From: an uncultured Elusimicrobium sp.
Lineage (GTDB): Bacteria; Elusimicrobiota; Elusimicrobia; Elusimicrobiales; Elusimicrobiaceae
Assembly: GCA_902767385.1 (NCBI GenBank)
Contig: CACXHA010000009.1
Span: 1 to 15,355 of the forward strand
DNA: 15,355 nt
Direction of reading: 5' to 3'
Below the pieces are notes generated by a model, which had not been told where the DNA came from, did not search any database, and saw only the letters and a list, made by a program, of their open reading frames with translations. Shown in pieces: positions 8,133-14,421 of this stretch. Made by a program: the position numbers and the translations under genes. Every line of letters begins with the position of its first letter. Position 1 is the stretch's first letter.

Positions 8133-9179
8133 ATGGATGCAAACAAACAAAAAGCGTTGGATTTAGCCTTAGGCCAAATTGAAAAAGCATTTGGTAAAGA
8201 GGCCATTTGCAAATTAGGTGGCGGCAGTGTGGCCAAAGTAGAAGCCATCCCCACCGGTGCCTTGTCCTTAGATTTGGCCTTGGGAGTAGGTGGCCTTCCC
8301 CGTGGGCGCGTCATTGAAATTTACGGGCCGGAAGCCGGCGGCAAAACAACCCTGTCTTTACACGTGGCGGCTCAAACCCAAAAAATGGGTGGAACGGTGG
8401 CTTTTATTGATGCCGAGCACGCTTTAGACCCGGTGTATGCCGAACATTTAGGCGTAAATGTGGACGAGCTCTTAGTTTCGCAACCTGATTCCGGCGAACA
8501 AGCCCTGGAAATTGCCGAGAAATTAGTCCGCTCCGGCGCCATTGATTTAATCATCATTGACTCCGTAGCCGCCCTGGTGCCGCAAGCGGAAATTGAAGGC
8601 GAAATGGGTGACTCGCACGTCGGTTTACAAGCGCGCCTGATGAGCCAAGCCTTGCGCAAACTGACCAGCATTTTAAACAAAACCAAAACGAGCATTATTT
8701 TTATTAATCAGCTTCGACAAAAAATCGGCGTGATGTTCGGCAACCCCGAAACCACCCCCGGCGGCTTGGCCTTAAAATTTTACTCGTCTGTACGCATTGA
8801 CGTACGCCGCATTGAAAACCTTAAAAAAGGCGACGAAGTCATCGGTACTCGCGTACGCGCTAAGGTTACCAAAAACAAAGTAGCTCCGCCGTACCGTCAA
8901 GCCGAATTTACCATGATTTTAGGCCAAGGTATCAGCCGCGAGGCTTGCATTATTGATAAAGGTGTAGAGGCCGGCTTACTAGAAAAAAGCGGCAGTTGGT
9001 TCCTGTACGGTGACGAAAAGCTGGGCCAAGGGGCTGAAAATGCCCGCCAGTATCTAAAGGACAACCCGCAACTGGCCGACGAAATTGAAGACAAATTGTA
9101 CGTGAAATATTTAGGGATTCACTACAACGGCAAAAAAGCGGACGAAGAAGAAGCGCCTAAGAAAGCAAAAGCCAAGTAA
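8133..9179 (+). CDS. recA: Recombinase RecA
   Basis: The DNA strand-exchange protein and SOS co-protease, 348 residues, near the usual 340-360. Core motifs: Walker A GPEAGGKTT (65-73), FIDAEHALDP with catalytic Glu95 (91-100), Walker B LIIIDSVAAL (139-148), loop L1 (about EGEMGDSHVG, 155-164), and loop L2 NQLRQKIGVMFGNPETTPGG (192-211). The Walker A differs from the near-universal GPESSGKTT by having AG in place of SS. The C-terminus is an acidic DEEE run followed by a Lys/Ala tail ending AKAK. Directly after the TAA the same frame reads eight more codons (RSAKAKKK) to a second TAA at 9204-9206, so the tail may have been shortened recently. The gene is preceded by clpC and closed by a terminator. 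Confidence 0.98.
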   Translation: MDANKQKALDLALGQIEKAFGKEAICKLGGGSVAKVEAIPTGALSLDLALGVGGLPRGRVIEIYGPEAGGKTTLSLHVAAQTQKMGGTVAFIDAEHALDPVYAEHLGVNVDELLVSQPDSGEQALEIAEKLVRSGAIDLIIIDSVAALVPQAEIEGEMGDSHVGLQARLMSQALRKLTSILNKTKTSIIFINQLRQKIGVMFGNPETTPGGLALKFYSSVRIDVRRIENLKKGDEVIGTRVRAKVTKNKVAPPYRQAEFTMILGQGISREACIIDKGVEAGLLEKSGSWFLYGDEKLGQGAENARQYLKDNPQLADEIEDKLYVKYLGIHYNGKKADEEEAPKKAKAK

Positions 9180-9229
9180 CGCTCCGCCAAAGCCAAAAAG
9201 AAATAAAAGTTACATATTGCAATAAGCAT

Positions 9230-9253
9230 CCCCCGGCTATGCCGGGGGTTTTT
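9230..9253 (+). terminator. Rho-independent terminator after recA
   Basis: An 8-bp perfect GC-rich stem (CCCCCGGC / GCCGGGGG) with a TAT loop is followed directly by TTTTT. It stands about 50 bases past the recA stop and ends the clpC-recA transcript. Confidence 0.93.
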
Positions 9254-9340
9254 CACAATACGGGTAAAACCATTGCCTACTAGCCTGGGGCTAAAAGCCC
9301 TTCTTAACAGACTGCCACACGCATACCCACTCTTAAAGGG

Positions 9341-9372
9341 TCATCCCCGAGTGCCTCTGTTGGGGAGCTTCC
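9341..9372 (+). repeat. Left copy of an inverted pair of diverged ~32-bp repeats
   Basis: The unit begins TCATCCCCGAG and ends GGGGAGCTTCC. Compared without gaps to the copy at 9431-9462 on the other strand it matches at 22 of 32 positions, with the outer 11 bases (10/11) and inner CTTCC (5/5) best kept. It also folds on itself (TCCCCGA/TTGGGGA). The style resembles REP/BIME-type dispersed palindromic repeats. No third copy was noticed in this window. Confidence 0.55.
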
Positions 9373-9430
9373 GTCTGTTTATTTCCGGCATTTAACATCA
9401 GCTCCTACACTCGCTTGTAAAAACGGATGT

Positions 9431-9462
9431 GGAAGATGCCTGACAACATCCCTCGGGAATGA
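9431..9462 (-). repeat. Right copy of the inverted ~32-bp repeat pair
   Basis: Read on the minus strand it begins TCATTCCCGAG and ends with CTTCC, facing the left copy across a 58-bp spacer. It has its own short hairpin (CATTCC/GGGATG around a CGA loop). Together the copies bound a segment of about 122 bp with near-perfect terminal inverted repeats. Confidence 0.55.
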
Positions 9463-9528
9463 TACCTTATTTTATTCCTACACAAAACTACTTTTAACAA
9501 CCTGTTCAGCGCTCAAAGCTTAACGGAA

Positions 9529-9548
9529 CCCCGGGCGTTATGCCGGGG
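9529..9548 (-). terminator. Hairpin downstream of the pilin gene (possible terminator)
   Basis: A CCCCGG-C / G-CCGGGG hairpin with one bulged G lies 11 bases past the pilin stop. On the minus strand it is followed only by TTCCGTT, a weak T-run. It could also stop plus-strand transcripts, where ATTGTTATTCTTT follows. Likely the end of the pilin transcript. Confidence 0.55.
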
Positions 9549-9559
9549 ATTGTTATTCT

Positions 9560-10078
9560 TTACCATAAATAAGTATTCGTTCCGTCATTAGGAACACTCA
9601 GGCCCGACTCTTCCTGACAAATAGCATGTGCTAAATTAGGAAAAATACTATCCACCACAGAACATCTCATTTTCCCTGCATATTTATAATCACTATGCGG
9701 CAAATAATAAGCATGTTTAAGGCCCCATTTATCTAAGGAACAAACAACACGAGGAGAGGTATTGTTCTTACTTAAAACACCATTTAAGCTACAATATCCC
9801 CAGTTATAATAGTATCCATTCCCACTCGTTTTTTCATCAACTGATACTGGTTCTGGCAAACCAATATCTAGCGCATGTACATCATTGGTATAATTGCCAT
9901 TGGCTAAGTAATATAACTCCTCTGCTTGAATCATACTATGAAGCAAATTTTTTAATTTACTGTAATGACTTTTCATAATAACTTTTTGATATTGCGGCAC
10001 CGCTACCGCCGTCAATACACCAATGATTAACACTACCACTAACAACTCTATTAACGTAAATGCACGACTGTTTTTCAC
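9560..10078 (-). CDS. Type IV pilin / pseudopilin with class III N-terminal signal
   Basis: A prepilin-like protein of 172 residues. The short basic leader MKNSRA is followed by FTLIELLVVVLIIGVLTAVAVPQYQ, with Glu at mature position 5 (E11 of the precursor), a hydrophobic helix (about 7-28) and a globular C-terminal part with four cysteines (C96, C113, C139, C154) that could form two disulfides. The prepilin peptidase (PilD) would cut between A6 and F7; Ala at -1 is less usual than Gly. The GTG at 10078 was chosen because GGGAGG stands 6 bases before it. The frame remains open to a TTG at 10108, which would add ten residues and has no comparable SD. The gene is visibly richer in A and T than its neighbours. 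No pilus assembly genes are next to it, so whether it is a major pilin, minor pilin or secretion pseudopilin cannot be told. Confidence 0.88.
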   Translation of the reverse strand: MKNSRAFTLIELLVVVLIIGVLTAVAVPQYQKVIMKSHYSKLKNLLHSMIQAEELYYLANGNYTNDVHALDIGLPEPVSVDEKTSGNGYYYNWGYCSLNGVLSKNNTSPRVVCSLDKWGLKHAYYLPHSDYKYAGKMRCSVVDSIFPNLAHAICQEESGLSVPNDGTNTYLW

Positions 10079-10164
10079 TTTTTTCCTCCCTTCATACCAC
10101 ACAAGCAATCTTACGGCCTATTAAGGCCTATAATGGGCAGCCAAAATCTAACAAGCCGCCTCAA

Positions 10165-10196
10165 ATTTTAAGGGTAGCAAAAAAAAAACAAGTCAA
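10165..10196 (-). promoter_or_regulatory. Candidate pilin promoter with an A10/T10 tract in the spacer
   Basis: On the minus strand TTGACT (plus 10191-10196, 5/6 match to the -35 consensus) and TAAAAT (10165-10170, 5/6 to the -10) are 20 bp apart. Ten of those bases are an uninterrupted homopolymer (plus-strand A at 10179-10188). The expected leader to the GTG at 10078 is about 80 bases and contains a GGCCT-ATTA-AGGCC hairpin (10115-10128). The 20-bp spacing is longer than the optimal 17, so the assignment is tentative. Confidence 0.4.
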
Positions 10197-10223
10197 GGCT
10201 TTTCGGGGAACACATAAAAAACC

Positions 10224-10238
10224 TATAATAAGGGCATG
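10224..10238 (+). promoter_or_regulatory. -10 box next to the xer start codon (possible leaderless transcript)
   Basis: A perfect TATAAT (10224-10229) is separated from the ATG (10236) by six bases, AAGGGC. The usual distance from the -10 box to the transcription start would put the first base at or beside the A of the ATG. The AAGGG is only one base from the ATG, too near to work as a normal SD. No clear -35 box was found. Confidence 0.5.
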
Positions 10239-11123
10239 GATTCTTACTTATTAGATGATTTTAAAAGCCACATGTCCTTTGAGCGGCAATTTTCCCAAAA
10301 CACCATTGACGCTTACGGTAGCGACGTGGAAAGTTTTTTAGAATATTGCGAGGCCGCCGAAAAAGACCCGCTTAAAATCGGTCCGGAATTTTTAGACCAG
10401 TACCACACCCAACTGCGCGAAATTGAACACTTGGCCCCCACAAGCATATTTCGCAAATTAGAGGCCGTAAAGTGTTTTTACAAATTTCTGCTCATTGAAG
10501 ATCGCATCCAAGAGGACCCCACTCGCTTTCTAAAAGCCGCCAAACGCACGCAAAAAATTCCGCAGCAACTCTCGCGCGAAGAAATGGAACGTTTACTCTC
10601 TTATCCGGCTGAAAAATTTGAAGATATCCGCACGCTTACCATTATTGATTTGCTCTACGCCGCCGGGTTGCGCGTGAGTGAGCTAATCAACTTACGCCTG
10701 GAAAGCGTAAACCTCCAAGAGGGGTGGGTCCTAGCATTTGGTAAAGGCAGTAAGCAACGCTTTGTGCCCTTACATCACGAAGTCTGCGCGCGCATTAAAA
10801 ATTATTTGACCGCGCGCGAGGCCCGCTTTGCCGGGCACGACGTATCTAGCGAGCTTTTTTTAAATAACCGCGGCACCAAACTTAGCCGCGTCGCCGTATG
10901 GCAAGCGTTAGCGGCCCTGGGGCGCAAAGCCAACATCTCTACGCCGTTGCACCCACATTTGTTTCGGCATACGTTTGCCAGCCACCTGTTGCAAGGCGGG
11001 GCCGATTTACGCAGTTTGCAAGAAATGCTGGGCCACGCGGACCTGGCCACCACGCAAATTTACACGCATTTAGACGTGCAAGACCTCAAAGAAAAGCACA
11101 AAAAATTCCACCCGCACAGCTAA
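10236..11123 (+). CDS. xerD: Tyrosine site-specific recombinase XerD/XerC
   Basis: A 295-residue tyrosine recombinase, the usual length of chromosomal Xer proteins, which resolve chromosome dimers at dif near cell division. The N-terminal SAM-like DNA-binding domain covers about 1-100. The catalytic domain keeps all expected residues: R146 (YAAGLRVSEL), K170 (FGKGSKQR), H241 and R244 (HPHLFRHTFASHLL), H267 (LGHADLATTQIYTH) and nucleophile Y276. The ending (GGADLRSLQEMLGHADL and a tail of HKKFHPHS) is closer to XerD than XerC, but the two are hard to separate and this may be the only Xer of the organism. It is divergent from the pilin gene and not obviously part of an operon. Full length and ordinary composition argue for a chromosomal Xer rather than a mobile-element integrase. 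Confidence 0.92.
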   Translation: MDSYLLDDFKSHMSFERQFSQNTIDAYGSDVESFLEYCEAAEKDPLKIGPEFLDQYHTQLREIEHLAPTSIFRKLEAVKCFYKFLLIEDRIQEDPTRFLKAAKRTQKIPQQLSREEMERLLSYPAEKFEDIRTLTIIDLLYAAGLRVSELINLRLESVNLQEGWVLAFGKGSKQRFVPLHHEVCARIKNYLTAREARFAGHDVSSELFLNNRGTKLSRVAVWQALAALGRKANISTPLHPHLFRHTFASHLLQGGADLRSLQEMLGHADLATTQIYTHLDVQDLKEKHKKFHPHS

Positions 11124-11130
11124 TTTCGTC

Positions 11131-11239
11131 CTAATTTGGCGCATTTCGTTGTTGCTCAGGGGCTTGAATACCTCGGCGCTACCGCGCCCGTCCCGACAGT
11201 ATACTGCGCCCCTTTGCGCCTCGAACTTCGCCAAATTAG
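11131..11239. repeat. 109-bp element bounded by perfect 11-bp inverted repeats
   Basis: CTAATTTGGCG at 11131-11141 and its exact reverse complement at 11229-11239 bound the element; extending inward, 16 of 18 positions match. Inside are a GGCGC-TACC-GCGCC hairpin (11175-11188) and a perfect ten-base palindrome CAGTATACTG (11197-11206). The element starts 7 bases after the xer stop and fills most of the gap before leuS. It has no transposase gene and is too long and loop-rich for an ordinary terminator. It looks like a small non-autonomous or BIME-like dispersed repeat, but copy number cannot be judged here. Confidence 0.6.
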
Positions 11240-11300
11240 TTAGAAATTTCCGTTCTGTAAAAATATATATCCGCATTTTCCCCTCCCGCACCAAATTTTG

Positions 11301-11318
11301 TACAATACAAGTAATATG
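11301..11318 (+). promoter_or_regulatory. -10 box close to the leuS start codon
   Basis: TACAAT (11301-11306, 5/6 match) stands nine bases before the leuS ATG (11316), and nothing resembling an SD lies between or just upstream. A start site at the usual distance would leave a leader of about 0-4 bases. The -35 region is poor (TTCCCC at 17-bp spacing). Confidence 0.4.
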
Positions 11319-13823
11319 AAATCCTTTCCTGAAATTGACAAAAAACAACAAGCCCGCTGGGAAGAAACCAACCTTTTTGCCAGCCCGCGTCTGCCCGGCG
11401 CCAAAAAATTCTACTGTTTAGATATGTTCCCCTATCCTTCGGGAGCCGGATTGCACGTCGGCCACCCGGAAGGTTATACCGCTTCGGACATTTTAACCCG
11501 CTACAAACGCATGAACGGATATAGCGTATTGCACCCCATGGGGTGGGACGCCTTTGGTTTACCTGCCGAAAACTACGCCATTGCCACCGGCGTACATCCG
11601 CGCATTACTACCCAAAAAAATATTGATAATTTCCGCCGCCAAATTAAATCAATCGGCATGGCGTACGACTGGTCGCGCGAAGTGGACACCACCGACCCCA
11701 ATTACTACAAATGGACCCAATGGATTTTCCTGCAACTGTTCAAAAAGGGATTGGCTTATGAGTCCACCGTACCGATAAACTGGTGTCCCTCTTGCAAAAC
11801 CGGGCTTGCCAACGAAGAGGTTTTTAACGGTAAATGTGAACGCTGCGGACACGAAATTGAACGCAAGGCACTGCGCCAATGGATTTTAAAAATTACCGAT
11901 TATGCCGAAAAATTGCTGGAAGGATTAGATAAGCTGGACTGGCCGGAAAGCACGCTCACCATGCAGCGCAACTGGATTGGTAAATCACAAGGGGCCAACG
12001 TCGTTTTTAAATTAGACGGCTTTGACGATACCTTAACCGTCTTTACCACCCGGCCCGACACACTTTTTGGAGCTACCTATATGGTAGTCTCTCCCGAACA
12101 CCCCATTTTGGAAAAAATCGTCTCTGCCGAGCAAAAAGCCGCCGTTACCGCTTATCAAAAAGAAGCCGCCAAAAAGAGCGACTTGGAACGTGGCGAACTA
12201 AACAAAGAAAAAACCGGTGTGTTTACCGGTTGCTACGCAATTAATCCGGTCAATGGGGCCAAAATCCCCATTTGGACAAGCGACTATGTACTTATGGGAT
12301 ACGGCACCGGCGCCATTATGGCCGTTCCCGCGCACGACGAGCGCGACTACGCCTTTGCCAAAAAATTTGGTCTAAAAATCATTGAAGTCATCAAAAGTGA
12401 GCAAGGTGTAGAAAAAGAAGCTTTCACCGGCGACGGCGAACTGGTCAACTCCGGCTTTTTAGACGGGTTGCACGTCAAAGAATCTAAAGCCGCCATGATT
12501 AAATGGCTTACCGAGCACCACTGCGGCAACGCCAAAACCACCTATAAATTGCGCGATTGGGTGTTTGCCCGCCAACGCTACTGGGGCGAACCCATCCCCG
12601 TCGTACATTGTGAAAAATGCGGCGTCGTACCGCTGCCGGAAAGTGCGCTTCCTTTGCGGCTGCCCGAAGTAGAAAAATTTGAGCCCTCGGGCACCGGGGA
12701 ATCCCCCCTGGCCACCGTTACGGACTGGGTAAACACCACCTGTCCCAAATGCGGAGGTCCGGCTAAACGCGAAACCAACACCATGCCCCAATGGGCCGGT
12801 TCGTGTTGGTACTATTTGCGCTATATGGACCCGCATAACGACAAAGCCCTGGTGGACCCGGCTTTGGAAAAAGCCTGGGGCCCGGTGGATTGTTACATCG
12901 GCGGGGCCGAACATGCCGTTTTGCACCTACTTTACGCGCGCTTTTGGCATCATGTGCTTTATGACTTGGGCGTGCTTTCCCACCCGGAACCGTTCCAAAA
13001 ATTGCGCCACCAAGGTATGATTTTGGCCTTTTCCTACCGCGATAAAATGGGTAACTACCACGGCTATGACGAAATTGATTTTAAAGACGGCAAAGCCTTC
13101 TTAAAAACTACCGGCGAGGAACTGACCTCTATGGTGGAAAAGATGAGCAAGTCCAAGAAAAACGTCATCAACCCCGACGATATTTTAAATGAATACGGCG
13201 CCGATGCCTTCCGCATGTACGAAATGTTTATGGGCCCGTTTGATGCCCAAAAACCCTGGGATATGAAAGGTATTGAAGGCATTAACCGCTTCTTAAAACG
13301 TATCTACGCATGGAGTGAAACGGTACAGTTCTCTGCCCAAGAAGAACCTAAAAAGAGCACCATTTTACTCAATCAAACGATTGCCAAAGTAGGCGACGAC
13401 ATTGAAAACTTACGCTTTAATACGGCTATTTCTGCGCTCATGGTACTGTTTAACGACTTAAGCAAACTGCCCGCCATTACCGAGAATACCTTTAAGCAAT
13501 TTATCCAACTGTTGCACCCCTTTGCCCCTCACCTTACCGAAGAAATTTGGCAAGAAAAAGGATACACGGGCTTTGTACTCAACACCGTTTGGCCGCAAGC
13601 CAACGCCGCGCTCTTGCAAGATGACAGCGTAGATATGGGCGTGCAAATTAACGGCAAAGTGCGCGAACGGTTGGTCGTTTCCCGCAATGCCGCGCGCGAA
13701 GAAATTGAACAAAAAGCCCTTGCGCTTGCCAAAGTACAAAGTTACTTAAAAGAACTGGAAATTAAAAAAGTAATCGTGGTGCCGGGCCGCATGGTCAGCA
13801 TTGTGGCTGCGCCTAAAAAATAG
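11316..13823 (+). CDS. leuS: Leucyl-tRNA synthetase
   Basis: A class I synthetase that charges tRNA-Leu, 835 residues. It shows FPYPSGAGLHVGHPEGY with the HIGH-type HVGH (47-50), a zinc-binding CPSC...CERC region (near 158-180), the CP1 editing domain with TTRPDTLFGAT (about 244-254) and the editing-site Asp in PAHDERDYAF (about 336-345), a second CxxC pair (VNTTCPKCGGP), and KMSKS (609-613). The anticodon-binding and C-terminal domains follow, ending in VVPGRMVSIV. All catalytic and editing motifs appear intact. The ATG at 11316 is the first ATG of the frame; a TTG at 11298 would add six unsupported residues and would lie upstream of the candidate -10 box. First gene of leuS-lptE-holA. Confidence 0.97.
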   Translation: MKSFPEIDKKQQARWEETNLFASPRLPGAKKFYCLDMFPYPSGAGLHVGHPEGYTASDILTRYKRMNGYSVLHPMGWDAFGLPAENYAIATGVHPRITTQKNIDNFRRQIKSIGMAYDWSREVDTTDPNYYKWTQWIFLQLFKKGLAYESTVPINWCPSCKTGLANEEVFNGKCERCGHEIERKALRQWILKITDYAEKLLEGLDKLDWPESTLTMQRNWIGKSQGANVVFKLDGFDDTLTVFTTRPDTLFGATYMVVSPEHPILEKIVSAEQKAAVTAYQKEAAKKSDLERGELNKEKTGVFTGCYAINPVNGAKIPIWTSDYVLMGYGTGAIMAVPAHDERDYAFAKKFGLKIIEVIKSEQGVEKEAFTGDGELVNSGFLDGLHVKESKAAMIKWLTEHHCGNAKTTYKLRDWVFARQRYWGEPIPVVHCEKCGVVPLPESALPLRLPEVEKFEPSGTGESPLATVTDWVNTTCPKCGGPAKRETNTMPQWAGSCWYYLRYMDPHNDKALVDPALEKAWGPVDCYIGGAEHAVLHLLYARFWHHVLYDLGVLSHPEPFQKLRHQGMILAFSYRDKMGNYHGYDEIDFKDGKAFLKTTGEELTSMVEKMSKSKKNVINPDDILNEYGADAFRMYEMFMGPFDAQKPWDMKGIEGINRFLKRIYAWSETVQFSAQEEPKKSTILLNQTIAKVGDDIENLRFNTAISALMVLFNDLSKLPAITENTFKQFIQLLHPFAPHLTEEIWQEKGYTGFVLNTVWPQANAALLQDDSVDMGVQINGKVRERLVVSRNAAREEIEQKALALAKVQSYLKELEIKKVIVVPGRMVSIVAAPKK

Positions 13824-13833
13824 GAGACGTAAC

Positions 13834-14421
13834 ATGAAAAAACTCGGCCTTTTGCTAAGTGTTTGTCTGTGTTTAGCCGCCTGTGCTGGCGGAAATGCCG
13901 TTTATACGCCGCAAGCACAAATTATGCCCCAACACATCAAAAAAATTGCGGTGCGCCCCATTTTAAACCGCACAGAAGTATTTGCGCTAGAGGATAAATT
14001 CTACAACGAACTTTATGATTCCTTCCTGCGTAACGGCATGTACCAAATTGTAGCCGAAAACGACGGGGCCCAAGGCGTGGTGGTTACCACCATTTCACGT
14101 TACTTAAATATGCCGATTCAGTACGACAGTCAGCTCATTCCCACCGTTTACAAAATGGAAATTTGGTTAGACGTCGTATTTATGGACGCTACCACCAACA
14201 CTCCCGTCTGGCGTGAACCCGCATTTTTGGGAACACAAGTATATGCCGCCAGCACGTTGCCCGGCGGTATGACCGAGCAACAAGCGCGCGATATTATCTT
14301 TGAAAAACTTTCCAAAGATATTGTCATACGCACCGTAGAGGGGTTTGGTTCCGTACGTAGTGAAAATAAGAAAAAAGTAATGAACAACCCAGAATATACC
14401 ACCATTACCGAACCGATTTAA
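13834..14421 (+). CDS. lptE: LptE-like LPS-assembly outer membrane lipoprotein
   Basis: A 195-residue secreted lipoprotein. The signal peptide is MKK followed by a hydrophobic stretch and lipobox LAAC, with C17 as the lipidated residue. The body has an alpha/beta character: IKKIAVRPILNRTE, then a helix, then GAQGVVVTTISRYLN and TVYKMEIWLDVVFMDATTN strands. That pattern fits LptE, the plug of the LptD translocon that inserts LPS into the outer membrane. Sequence similarity within this family is low, so the call rests mainly on fold pattern plus position: leuS-lptE-holA is the E. coli gene order. The ATG at 13834 was chosen because AGGAG (13822-13826, overlapping the leuS TAG) precedes it. The stop shares one base with the holA ATG. 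Confidence 0.82.
   Translation: MKKLGLLLSVCLCLAACAGGNAVYTPQAQIMPQHIKKIAVRPILNRTEVFALEDKFYNELYDSFLRNGMYQIVAENDGAQGVVVTTISRYLNMPIQYDSQLIPTVYKMEIWLDVVFMDATTNTPVWREPAFLGTQVYAASTLPGGMTEQQARDIIFEKLSKDIVIRTVEGFGSVRSENKKKVMNNPEYTTITEPI

Larger units (their letters stand above)
9254..9528. other. Non-coding intergenic region with several potential hairpins
   Basis: No plausible gene on either strand. Several inverted repeats are present: GGGCT-AAA-AGCCC (9288-9300) followed by TTCTT; a 7-bp pair AACAGAC/GTCTGTT (9306-9312 and 9373-9379) that encloses a 7-bp stem TCCCCGA/TTGGGGA (9344-9350 and 9360-9366, one G-T pair); and a tiered set GGCAT/ATGCC (9387-9391, 9436-9440), ACATC/GATGT (9395-9399, 9426-9430) and TACA/TGTA (9406-9409, 9416-9419). 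These stems partly compete with each other and with pairing between the two inverted repeat units listed separately. I could not match the region to tmRNA, RNase P, SRP, 6S or a known riboswitch. It may be decayed repeat DNA or a structured RNA; I cannot decide which. Confidence 0.5.

Noticed and set aside
9390..9400. Minus-strand TGATGTTAAAT, 10 of 11 match to the XerD arm of E. coli dif (TTATGTTAAAT), about 840 bp from the xer gene
   Set aside because: The left arm and central region that should precede it do not resemble a XerC arm (about 4 of 11), so it is not a convincing dif; kept only as a half-site coincidence.
11070..11351. 93-residue minus-strand open frame across the xerD-leuS gap
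   Set aside because: It overlaps both flanking genes and the palindromic 109-bp element that explains its sequence; no SD and no family similarity.
12459..12926. 155-residue open frame on the minus strand
   Set aside because: Antisense shadow of leuS with no domain features.
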